A stretch of DNA of 9,702 nt from an uncultured Flavobacterium sp. (GTDB lineage: Bacteria; Bacteroidota; Bacteroidia; Flavobacteriales; Flavobacteriaceae): the NCBI RefSeq assembly GCF_946482535.1, contig NZ_CAMLRU010000101.1:1-9702 (forward strand), written 5' to 3'. The notes below the pieces were generated by a model. That model searched no databases. It worked only from the letters and a program-made list of their open reading frames with translations, and was not told the origin of the DNA. A program made the translations under genes and the position numbers. Below, in pieces: positions 1 through 5,802 of the stretch; position 1 is the stretch's first letter; each line of letters begins with the position of its first letter.

Positions 1-171
1 AATATTATCAAAAACTGTATAAAGCGCATAACTGCTCGCTATAAAAGCCATCACTGCAGTAAAAAATACGGTGGCACCGATACCGGCGTATTTGTTTTGT
101 TCGCCATTGGAACAAGAGTTCACGATGTCACTATCGACACCGGAACAAAGGAGAAAGAAACGTTTTAACAT
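1..171 (-). CDS. DUF4407 family membrane protein, N-terminal fragment (cut by window edge)
   Basis: An open frame runs from an ATG at 171-169 to the left edge without a stop, giving 57 residues. The protein starts MLKRFFLLCSGVDSDIV and continues through NKYAGIGATVFFTAVMAF into SSYALYTVFDN. This arrangement (a short LCSG-D start, an N-KY-GIGA stretch, then a hydrophobic helix ending in SYALYTVF) is how I remember the start of Bacteroidota DUF4407 proteins, which are predicted multi-pass membrane proteins of unknown function. About residues 29-53 form the first membrane segment. The rest of the gene is outside the window, so length and completeness cannot be judged. It is divergent from the secreted-protein gene at 470. 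Family assignment is from remembered motif shape, not a search. Confidence 0.75.
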   Translation of the reverse strand, partial: MLKRFFLLCSGVDSDIVNSCSNGEQNKYAGIGATVFFTAVMAFIASSYALYTVFDNI

Positions 172-186
172 GATGATTTGATTTAA

Positions 187-203
187 ACCCGAAAGTTTCG
201 GGT
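187..203. repeat. small perfect inverted repeat in leader of DUF4407 gene
   Basis: Seven-base arms ACCCGAA and TTCGGGT surround a 3-base loop. On the minus strand it lies 16-32 bases before the ATG at 171, so it would sit in the 5' leader of the DUF4407-type gene. No T-tract follows on the minus strand, so it is not a typical terminator. It could be a leader hairpin, a protein site or a dispersed short palindrome. The rest of the gene-free stretch 172-469 is AT-rich; apart from this repeat and the AT-rich inverted repeat at 419-469 I see no clear TAnnTTTG promoter and no convincing small gene there. Confidence 0.4.
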
Positions 204-418
204 CAGGTTGATGATTACCTGTTAGTACCAATTTGATGCCAAAAATTACAAAGTCTTACTTTTCTTTTCTCTTTTTTTAATTCAAAGCCGTTTATGGGCT
301 GGTTTTTTGCTTTTAACATTAAAAACTGTAAATATTTTATTATCAAACAGATACATTCAATAAAATGTTGTAAATTAGTGCTCCTCAAAAAAAATCCTCA
401 AGTCTTTTTTCTGTCCCA

Positions 419-469
419 AATTTCAAATTTGTAACTGTAAACCAATTATAAACAACAAAATTTGAAATT
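419..469. repeat. AT-rich inverted repeat immediately before the start codon at 470
   Basis: AATTTCAAATTT at 419-430 is the exact reverse complement of AAATTTGAAATT at 458-469. The left arm lies inside a 15-base palindrome, CAAATTT-C-AAATTTG (417-431). The right arm ends directly against the ATG at 470, so if the region is transcribed a hairpin would cover the ribosome-binding area. Pairing is almost all A-T, so stability is low and chance occurrence in AT-rich DNA is possible. Confidence 0.35.
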
Positions 470-1285
470 ATGAAAACAATGAAAAGCATTTTTTTAGCAG
501 TCGTCTTTGGGCTGTTAATGAGCAACACTAGTTTCGCTCAGGAAGAAAAAAGTTACTTAATTACAGTAACTAAACTGCATTGGAATATGGAGTTGGAGAA
601 TTTTTCTATGGATGATTGGAAGGCTACCGAGAAAGAATACTTAGACAAAGTAGTTAAGAAGAATGAATTTATTATCGGGCAAGAGTTTTTAATGCATCAT
701 TTTACTCCTGACAATACTGAAATTTTATTAGTGACTACTTATGAAAATTGGTCTGCCATAGAAAAAGCCGATGACCGAAGCGGTGAATTAGTTAAAGCCG
801 CTTGGCCGGATGAAAAAGCCAGAAGAGCATTTTTTGAAAAGAAAGGAGAGTTTTATGCGCTTCATCATTCGGATGAAATTTATGCGACCCTTCCTGGTGC
901 CAAATTACCCAAAGCCAATTTTGACAAAGCCATGTTGTATTATGTTCGTGTAAGTCATTTTACTTTTCCAAAAGACGGAACTGAGAAAGAGTTTATGGAG
1001 TTAAACAAACAATATTTTGATGCGGTAATCAACAAAAATGATTTGATTAAAGCCTATTATCCCAACGAACACGCTTGGGGTGCAGACAAAACAGAGTTCA
1101 CAGAAGTATATGTCGTAGAAACATTAGCCGATTTAGAAAAAGCATTAGACAAAAACAGAGAATTATTCAGAGCCACATGGACCGATGACGCCAAGCGAAA
1201 AGCTTTTTGGGATAAAAGAAATAAATATGATGACGGAAGACACAGTGATTACATTTATAAATTGGTACACGAACTGACCAAATAA
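470..1285 (+). CDS. secreted protein with two tandem copies of a ~125-residue domain, function unknown
   Basis: This 271-residue protein has a clear signal peptide: MKTMKS, a hydrophobic core FLAVVFGLLM, and likely cleavage after SFA (residue 23) before QEE. The mature part consists of two related halves offset by exactly 125 residues. From Y57/Y182 to Y138/Y263 they align without gaps, with about 28 of 82 identical positions by hand count. Each half ends in the pattern W-x-D-x3-R-x-A-F-[FW]-x-K, then HSD-x-I-Y (W112/W237, R118/R243, HSD 133-135 and 258-260). Each half looks alpha/beta, with a start such as YYVRVSHF and a later strand such as EVYVV. This recalls dimeric alpha-beta barrel (ABM-like) folds, where a tandem copy would form the barrel within one chain, but that is inference only. 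No catalytic or lipobox motif is recognised. It ends just before a strong terminator, so it is probably monocistronic. An alternative start is M4. Confidence 0.85.
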   Translation: MKTMKSIFLAVVFGLLMSNTSFAQEEKSYLITVTKLHWNMELENFSMDDWKATEKEYLDKVVKKNEFIIGQEFLMHHFTPDNTEILLVTTYENWSAIEKADDRSGELVKAAWPDEKARRAFFEKKGEFYALHHSDEIYATLPGAKLPKANFDKAMLYYVRVSHFTFPKDGTEKEFMELNKQYFDAVINKNDLIKAYYPNEHAWGADKTEFTEVYVVETLADLEKALDKNRELFRATWTDDAKRKAFWDKRNKYDDGRHSDYIYKLVHELTK

Positions 1286-1291
1286 AAGCAG

Positions 1292-1319
1292 AAAGGCGAC
1301 CATTTGGTCGCCTTTTTTT
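1292..1319 (+). terminator. Rho-independent terminator after the duplicated-domain gene
   Basis: A 10-base-pair stem, AAAGGCGACC with GGTCGCCTTT (1292-1301 and 1306-1315), closes on the loop ATTT and runs into a T-tract to 1319. It begins 6 bases after the stop codon. Its arms match those of the hairpin at 2716-2743. Confidence 0.9.
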
Positions 1320-1393
1320 ATGAAGCAATAATATATTGGCCTTGATTATTTTTTATTTGCATCACCAAAAATGAAAATAAAATATTACTTTTA

Positions 1394-1407
1394 AAGTGTA
1401 AACACTT
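1394..1407. promoter_or_regulatory. short inverted repeat just upstream of the LRR gene start
   Basis: AAGTGT and ACACTT arms separated by AA lie 5 bases before the ATG at 1412. It could be a weak leader hairpin or an operator-like site. No clear promoter box was found between the preceding terminator and this gene, and the repeat may be chance. Confidence 0.25.
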
Positions 1408-1411
1408 GTCT

Positions 1412-2710
1412 ATGAAATATTTTTATCTATTATTTTGTTTGACCTTTGTCGGTTTTACCAACGCACAAATCATCAATTTTCCGGATGCTAATTTTAAGGC
1501 AAAATTGTTGCAGCCTAACGTTGCTCACGACGATTTCTATCAACCAATAACAATTGATGCCAATAACGATGGAGAAATTGAAATGAGTGAAGTAGAAGCT
1601 GTTGTTTTCTTAAATGTTTCCAATTCAAATATCTCTGATTTGACAGGAATATCGAATTTTGTAAATTTATGGAGTCTGCAATGCCAGAATAATTTACTGA
1701 CCAGCCTTGTGATAGATAGCTCCATCGGGGTAAAAGATTTAAATGCCAGCAATAATCAACTAAATTCAATAAGTATTCATTTTGTAACTGGTGATATGGA
1801 GTATGAGACAGGTATAAATTTGAGTAATAACAACCTCACAACATTTTCTATAGCCGATTGCGTAATTTGGGACGGACTCAATTTGAGTAATAACCAACTT
1901 ACAAGTTTGAACATTAGCCATTGTAGCATTAATGGTCTTAATGTGAATAATAATAATTTAACCTCTATTCAGTTTAGCGGATTCTGCAATATAGGAGGTT
2001 CTTTAAATTTTAGAAATAATCAGTTTACATTACTCGATTTATCAGCAGCCAGTATCGATCCTACAAGTCTTGTTTATTTAGGCAATAATATCGAAGATAG
2101 GATTAATAATGTTAGTGGAAATATAGTTTACTCTTCAAACAATACTTTTTTTGATTTAGGAAATTACAACAATGTTACTGACTGTGATCCTGAATACCTT
2201 GGCCATGTCACTATTTCGAATAGTCCTAATTTACAGAATGTCATTTTTAAAAACGGATTCAACCATACCACAATTATTTGTGATGAAGGCGGTAATATTT
2301 TTCAAAATCCTGCGATGTCTTTAAGTATTAGCAATTGTCCCAACTTGTCCTTTATCTGTGTAGATGAAGAGGAACAATCTTATTTTCAAGTGTGGATTGA
2401 GCAAATGGGATTACAAAGTCAAGTTCAGGTTAATTCTAATTGTACCTCTTCAGTTTTGGGTATACAAACTTTTGTCTCAGAGGAACAATTTATTATTTCT
2501 CCAGTTCCCGCTCACAATATTTTACAAATTCACACCATTGATAGTTTGCAAATCAGAGCTTTGGAAATCTATAATAACTTAGGCCAATTGGTTCAAAAGG
2601 AAAGTGGGAACTGGCAAACCATCGAAATCTCTCGTTTGGCCAAAGGAAGCTATTATTTGAAGATTCAAATGCACAATTCGTTCTGCGTTAAACAATTTCT
2701 GAAAGAATAA
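1412..2710 (+). CDS. secreted leucine-rich-repeat protein with EF-hand-like loop and T9SS type A sorting domain
   Basis: I chose the ATG at 1412 (432 residues) over an in-frame TTG six bases upstream, because it gives a standard signal peptide, MKYFYLLFCLTFVGFTNAQ. After this comes an EF-hand/dockerin-like calcium loop, DANNDGEIEMSE (residues 49-60, with D, N, D, E, E and E at the ligand positions). Irregular leucine-rich repeats of the N-x-L-T-S-L type follow from about residue 65 to 235 (for example LNLSNNQLTSLNIS). A linker near 315-344 resembles the FICVDE...VNSNC segment common in such proteins. The last ~80 residues look like a T9SS type A C-terminal domain: FIISPVPAHNIL, then LEIYNNLGQLV, then LAKGSYYLKIQM and a KQFLKE end. 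It is therefore probably exported through SPI and the Por machinery and either released or attached to the cell surface. Its ligand is unknown; adhesion or glycan/protein binding would be typical. It is convergent with the minus-strand lipoprotein gene. Confidence 0.9.
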   Translation: MKYFYLLFCLTFVGFTNAQIINFPDANFKAKLLQPNVAHDDFYQPITIDANNDGEIEMSEVEAVVFLNVSNSNISDLTGISNFVNLWSLQCQNNLLTSLVIDSSIGVKDLNASNNQLNSISIHFVTGDMEYETGINLSNNNLTTFSIADCVIWDGLNLSNNQLTSLNISHCSINGLNVNNNNLTSIQFSGFCNIGGSLNFRNNQFTLLDLSAASIDPTSLVYLGNNIEDRINNVSGNIVYSSNNTFFDLGNYNNVTDCDPEYLGHVTISNSPNLQNVIFKNGFNHTTIICDEGGNIFQNPAMSLSISNCPNLSFICVDEEEQSYFQVWIEQMGLQSQVQVNSNCTSSVLGIQTFVSEEQFIISPVPAHNILQIHTIDSLQIRALEIYNNLGQLVQKESGNWQTIEISRLAKGSYYLKIQMHNSFCVKQFLKE

Positions 2711-2715
2711 AGAAC

Positions 2716-2743
2716 AAAAAGGCGACCAAATGGTCGCCTTTTT
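2716..2743. terminator. bidirectional terminator between convergent LRR and lipoprotein genes
   Basis: A 12-base-pair stem, AAAAAGGCGACC with GGTCGCCTTTTT, encloses the loop AAAT. It is T-flanked on both strands, so it can terminate both genes. The minus-strand stop codon (2744-2742) lies in the T-tract. The inner 24 bases (2718-2741) are the exact reverse complement of 1292-1315. Confidence 0.9.
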
Positions 2744-3167
2744 ATTTTACTATTACTTCTGAAATCAGTTCCCCTTTTTCAAACTTTTTAATCCCTATAA
2801 TTTCACCGTTTTGGTCAAAAAACTTCCATTCTCCTATGATATACCAATGTGTTCCGTCTTGTTCTTCCACCATCATCGATTGACCGGTTGAGGTGATTCG
2901 GCCTTTGTGGTCAAAGGTTGTGATGTAACAAATGCCGTCCTTGTACTTTTCGGTTTTGACTAGTTTTCGGTTTTCGAAATACTTCCAAGTTTTGATTTCT
3001 ACACTCTTTTTATACCTTCCTTTAGACTTGTAAAGTATGCCATTAACCGTGTCTTTGTATACCCATTTACCAACACGATGGTGGTTTACGGTTCTGTTGG
3101 TTTTGCAGCTTTGTAAAAGAATTACAAGCAAAATAAGAATTCCTGAAAAGAGTCGTTTTTGATTCAT
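2742..3167 (-). CDS. small lipoprotein with MORN/YwqK-like repeats
   Basis: I chose the ATG at 3167-3165 (141 residues), although the frame is open up to 3272. The longer form would read through the upstream gene's terminator and overlap the peptidase gene. The internal start gives a textbook lipoprotein signal: MNQKRLF, a hydrophobic LILLVILL, and lipobox LLQSC with Cys21. The mature part has three loose repeats of the pattern G-x-W-x-[YF]-x...G...Y-x-x-G: GKWVYKD near 33, TWKYFENRKL near 60 with KYKDG near 74, and GEWKFFDQNGE near 112 with FEKGEL near 129. This is the MORN-like pattern of proteins annotated YwqK-type antitoxin-like, where the name is historical and no toxin is seen nearby. 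It is likely anchored in the outer or inner membrane and of unknown role. It sits directly after the peptidase terminator on the same strand, so expression may depend on read-through or on a promoter inside the peptidase gene. Confidence 0.75.
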   Translation of the reverse strand: MNQKRLFSGILILLVILLQSCKTNRTVNHHRVGKWVYKDTVNGILYKSKGRYKKSVEIKTWKYFENRKLVKTEKYKDGICYITTFDHKGRITSTGQSMMVEEQDGTHWYIIGEWKFFDQNGEIIGIKKFEKGELISEVIVK

Positions 3168-3171
3168 ACGC

Positions 3172-3202
3172 AAAAAAAATCCGCTTATTACTAAACGGAT
3201 TT
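3172..3202 (-). terminator. Rho-independent terminator after the M20 peptidase gene
   Basis: Read on the minus strand, an 11-base-pair stem (AAATCCGTTTA with TAAGCGGATTT, including one G·U pair) closes on a GTAA tetraloop and is followed by T residues. The wobble pair is only allowed on the minus-strand transcript; on the plus strand it would be a C-A mismatch. This fixes the direction. The T-run ends 4 bases before the lipoprotein ATG. Confidence 0.8.
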
Positions 3203-3222
3203 CTATTGGTTTTATTGCCTTA

Positions 3223-4611
3223 TTATTTCGATAACTCCACAAAATATTTATAGAATAACGGAATGGTTTCAATACCTTTTAAGTAATTAAACACTCCAAA
3301 ATGTTCGTTTGGTGAGTGAATGGCATCGCTGTCTAAACCAAATCCCATCAAGATAGTTTTTGATTTTAATTCTTTTTCAAACAAAGCCACAATCGGAATA
3401 CTTCCGCCCGAACGAACCGGTATCGCTTGAACACCGAAGGTTTCTGTATAAGCTTTATTCGCCGCTTGATAACCAATGCTGTCAATTGGCGTTACATAGC
3501 CTTGTCCGCCGTGGTGTGGTGTTACTTTTACTTTTACTGCTTTTGGCGCGATACTTTCAAAGTGGTTTTTGAACAATTCAGTGATTTCTTCCCAGTCTTG
3601 ATTCGGTACCAAGCGCATGGATATTTTAGCATAAGCTTTACTGGCAATAACGGTTTTCGCGCCTTCCCCGGTATATCCGCCCCAAATGCCGTTGACGTCT
3701 AAAGTTGGTCGAATGGAATTTCTTTCATTGGTTACATAACCCGTTTCTCCATAAATATCTTCAATATCTAAAGCTTGTTTGTATTTGTCTAAAGAGAAAG
3801 GCGCTTTGGCCATCTCAGCTCTTTCAGCAGCGGATAGTTCTTCGACTTTGTCATAAAATCCCGGAATGGTGATGTGGTTGTTTTCGTCATGCAACGAAGC
3901 AATCATCTTGGTCAAAACATTAATCGGATTGGCCACTGCGCCACCATATAAACCGGAATGTAAGTCGCGATTTGGCCCGGTCACTTCTACTTCTACATAG
4001 CTCAATCCGCGTAAACCGGTTGTAATACTCGGTTGTTGGTTAGAAATCATTCCGGTATCGGAAATCAAAATCACATCACAACTCAGTTTTTCTTGGTTTC
4101 TTTCTACAAACCAGCCCAAACTTTTCGACCCAACTTCTTCTTCTCCTTCAATCATAAATTTCACGTTACAAGGAAGTGAATTGCTTTGAATCATGTATTC
4201 AAAAGCTTTCACGTGCATGTACATCTGGCCTTTGTCATCACAAGCACCACGTGCAAAAATCGCACCTTCAGGATGGATTTCGGTAGTCTTTATTACCGGT
4301 TCGAATGGAGGGGAGGTCCACAATTCCATCGGATCCGGCGGTTGTACATCGTAATGGCCGTAAACCAAAACCGTTGGTAAATTCTTGTCGATGATATGTT
4401 CCCCGAAAACAATTGGGTAGCCCGGTGTTTCACAGATTTCCACAAAGTTGCAACCCGCTTTTTCCAAACTGGCTTTTACGGCTTCGGCAGTATTAATCAC
4501 ATCCTGGGCATAAGCGCTGTCGGCACTTACAGATGGAATTTTTAGGAGTTCTATTAACTCGTTTATAAAACGTTCTTTATTTTGTTGAACGTAGTTTTTG
4601 ATGTTGTCCAT
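3223..4611 (-). CDS. M20 family metallopeptidase (dipeptidase, carnosinase/PepV-like)
   Basis: A 462-residue two-zinc peptidase, probably cytoplasmic as no signal peptide is visible, that should hydrolyse dipeptides or small peptides. The family's active-site set is present in order: GHYDVQP (zinc ligand H86, with D88), RGACDDKGQ (bridging D125), IEGEEEVGS (general base E158, zinc ligand E159 by alignment with carnosinase EG-x-EE-SGS), ISDTG (D185), DLHSG (H218 in the dimerisation domain) and AIHSPNE (H432). The lid/dimerisation domain spans about 200-355. Length is normal for the dipeptidase subgroup. The start ATG at 4611 follows a good -7 box. The gene is divergent from tRNA-Leu and is separated from the following lipoprotein gene by a terminator. 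Substrate specificity cannot be read from sequence. Confidence 0.93.
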   Translation of the reverse strand: MDNIKNYVQQNKERFINELIELLKIPSVSADSAYAQDVINTAEAVKASLEKAGCNFVEICETPGYPIVFGEHIIDKNLPTVLVYGHYDVQPPDPMELWTSPPFEPVIKTTEIHPEGAIFARGACDDKGQMYMHVKAFEYMIQSNSLPCNVKFMIEGEEEVGSKSLGWFVERNQEKLSCDVILISDTGMISNQQPSITTGLRGLSYVEVEVTGPNRDLHSGLYGGAVANPINVLTKMIASLHDENNHITIPGFYDKVEELSAAERAEMAKAPFSLDKYKQALDIEDIYGETGYVTNERNSIRPTLDVNGIWGGYTGEGAKTVIASKAYAKISMRLVPNQDWEEITELFKNHFESIAPKAVKVKVTPHHGGQGYVTPIDSIGYQAANKAYTETFGVQAIPVRSGGSIPIVALFEKELKSKTILMGFGLDSDAIHSPNEHFGVFNYLKGIETIPLFYKYFVELSK

Positions 4612-4634
4612 GTTGTTTGTAATAATAAGAAAGC

Positions 4635-4642
4635 CAAAGATA
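4635..4642 (-). promoter_or_regulatory. TAnnTTTG -7 promoter box for the M20 peptidase gene
   Basis: The minus strand reads TATCTTTG, a perfect match to the Bacteroidota -7 consensus, 23 bases before the ATG. That predicts a short leader of about 15-20 bases. No well-spaced TTG -33 element stands out in the AT-rich DNA upstream, so this rests on the -7 box and its position. Confidence 0.5.
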
Positions 4643-4664
4643 CAAATTCAAATTTCAAACTTTT

Positions 4665-4720
4665 AAATTCCAAAATCCAAATTTTGAGTCATGATTGAAT
4701 TTTTTTGGAATTTGGAGTTT
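4665..4720. repeat. AT-rich imperfect inverted repeat in the divergent intergenic region
   Basis: AAATTCCAAAATCCAAA (4665-4681) matches the reverse complement of TTTGGAATTTGGAGTTT (4704-4720) at 15 of 17 positions, with a 22-base loop. Related CAAATTTCAAA/TTTGGAATTT words extend across 4643-4738, giving a low-complexity CCAAA/TTTGG texture between the two divergent promoters. Apart from the two promoters and this repeat, I see nothing else in 4612-4767. Confidence 0.45.
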
Positions 4721-4724
4721 GTCC

Positions 4725-4754
4725 TTTGGAATTTCAAAATAATAACTATATTTG
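4725..4754 (+). promoter_or_regulatory. promoter of tRNA-Leu (-33 TTTG, -7 TATATTTG)
   Basis: TTTG at 4725-4728 and TATATTTG at 4747-4754 are separated by 18 bases. The -7 box matches the Bacteroidota TAnnTTTG consensus exactly. The mature tRNA starts 13 bases after the box. This is the best complete promoter in the window. Confidence 0.75.
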
Positions 4755-4767
4755 CACTCACGATTTT

Positions 4768-4849
4768 GCGGGTATGGCGAAATTGGTAGACGTGCCAGAC
4801 TTAGGATCTGGTGCCGCAAGGCGTGTAGGTTCGAGTCCTATTACCCGCA
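4768..4849 (+). tRNA. tRNA-Leu (anticodon TAG)
   Basis: An 82-base class II tRNA. The acceptor stem GCGGGTA (4768-4774) pairs with TACCCGC (4842-4848), followed by discriminator A at 4849. The anticodon stem CCAGA/TCTGG surrounds loop CTTAGGA, giving anticodon TAG at 4802-4804, which reads CTA leucine codons. The long variable arm TGCC-GCAA-GGCG is the leucine-type feature. The T-arm is GTAGG-TTCGAGT-CCTAT with one G·U pair. The 3' CCA is not encoded (the next bases are CAA) and must be added enzymatically. It has its own promoter and terminator and appears to be a single-gene unit. Confidence 0.96.
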
Positions 4850-4853
4850 CAAG

Positions 4854-4882
4854 AAAGCTCTAACGAAAGTTGGGGCTTTTTT
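4854..4882 (+). terminator. terminator of the tRNA-Leu transcript
   Basis: AAGCTCTAAC (4855-4864) pairs with GTTGGGGCTT (4869-4878) through ten pairs, including two G·U, around a GAAA tetraloop, followed by a T-run to 4882. It starts 5 bases after the tRNA. Between it and the gene at 5002 (4883-5001) I see only AT-rich sequence without a consensus promoter. Confidence 0.85.
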
Positions 4883-5001
4883 ATTGGTCTCAATTGGTTA
4901 ATAATATGTTTACAGTTTATTGATTTAGCGTGTTTTAATTTTTGAAAATTCAATTATTTTTACACCATCAATACTAATTTGAGGTAAAATCTTTTATTCT
5001 A

Positions 5002-5766
5002 ATGAAAGGGAAAAAGCTTATGATAACTGTGGTACTGGGAATTTTTGGATTTGTTTTATTAGCAGTGTCGGGTTATTTGCTGTATAGAAACAGTTCGAAT
5101 TCCATTTCGGCGGAAAAGCAAAAGCAATTGGACGAAGCGATTAAGCAGATTGAAGTTTTAAATGCCGAGATAGTTGAGAAAGACAAGATTGTGGATGAAG
5201 CAGAGCAAAAGTTGAAAAGCCACAAATTCGACGTCTTTACCCTGGCGCCCGGGCAAAATATTCCCATCATAGAAATAGTAGATAATGATTTAAGCGAAGG
5301 TACTCCAACCGAAGACGGGAATAAAAAAGTACACAAGTTAATGTACCATCACCAAATTAAATTCTCTTTAGTCAACGCCGGAAAAAGCGCTTTGAAAGAT
5401 GTTATCTTTTCGATTAAAGATGATTACAACAAAGGCAAAGAGAAAAAGAAAATGGCTAAATCAGTAGCCAGTTTCGATTACTTGGGGAAAAAGGTAAATG
5501 ATGAGGAAATGGGCGAGTATGAAAACATAGAAATCAATACCCTTAATTTAAAATCTAAAAAACTACTTTACACCAGCAATTTGCCGGGAAGTTTCGGGGT
5601 TGCGGATTACGAATACCATTTGGTAGTAGAATGGAGCCAAGGGTTTTACCAAATGTTTATCAAGATTGAAGAAGTTGACGGTAAATTAAAATACAATTAC
5701 GAATTTTTTGATGTCAACGGCAATACCATTGATTTCAATAATCTCGAAAAAAGTATCAACAATTAA
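5002..5766 (+). CDS. membrane-anchored coiled-coil protein, function unknown
   Basis: A 254-residue protein I do not recognise. After MKGKKL there is one hydrophobic segment (residues 7-28, MITVVLGIFGFVLLAVSGYLLY) without a lipobox or a good signal peptidase site, so a signal anchor with the C-terminal part outside the cytoplasm is likely. Residues 36-74 are Lys/Glu-rich with hydrophobic spacing typical of a short coiled coil (for example EAIKQIEVLNAEI). Residues 76-245 look beta-rich, with a stretch FSLVNAGKSALKDVIFSI (121-138) reminiscent of an immunoglobulin-like strand pair and YEYHLVVEWSQGFYQMFIKI (203-222) as a hairpin. This fold guess is inference. The start has no strong Shine-Dalgarno; GAGG lies 20 bases upstream, too far. 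It is convergent with the DUF885 gene and shares its terminator. Partners are unknown. Confidence 0.8.
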   Translation: MKGKKLMITVVLGIFGFVLLAVSGYLLYRNSSNSISAEKQKQLDEAIKQIEVLNAEIVEKDKIVDEAEQKLKSHKFDVFTLAPGQNIPIIEIVDNDLSEGTPTEDGNKKVHKLMYHHQIKFSLVNAGKSALKDVIFSIKDDYNKGKEKKKMAKSVASFDYLGKKVNDEEMGEYENIEINTLNLKSKKLLYTSNLPGSFGVADYEYHLVVEWSQGFYQMFIKIEEVDGKLKYNYEFFDVNGNTIDFNNLEKSINN

Positions 5767-5767
5767 T

Positions 5768-5797
5768 AAAAAAGCCTCTCAAACGAGAGGCTTTTTT
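5768..5797. terminator. bidirectional terminator between coiled-coil protein and DUF885 genes
   Basis: A 13-base-pair perfect stem, AAAAAAGCCTCTC with GAGAGGCTTTTTT, encloses the loop AAAC. It is symmetrical, with T-tracts on both strands, and lies between stop codons at 5764-5766 (plus) and 5805-5803 (minus). Confidence 0.93.
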
Positions 5798-5802
5798 AAT
5801 AT

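Noticed and set aside
1406..1411. TTG as the start of the LRR gene
   Set aside because: The ATG at 1412 two codons downstream gives a normal signal peptide, and the TTG lies in the inverted-repeat arm ACACTT.
2742..3167. toxin-antitoxin system, suggested by the YwqK antitoxin-like name of the MORN-type family
   Set aside because: The protein is a lipoprotein, no toxin-like gene is adjacent, and the family name is a legacy label.
3168..3272. 35-residue N-terminal extension of the lipoprotein
   Set aside because: It would overlap the peptidase coding region and run through its terminator, and it would bury the lipoprotein signal in the interior of the protein.
3427..3702. plus-strand open frame inside the M20 peptidase gene
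   Set aside because: It is antisense to well-conserved peptidase motifs and has no signal, motif or promoter of its own.
4842..4900. integration (att) site at the 3' end of tRNA-Leu
   Set aside because: No integrase gene and no direct repeat of the tRNA 3' end were found in the window; the following hairpin is a simple terminator.
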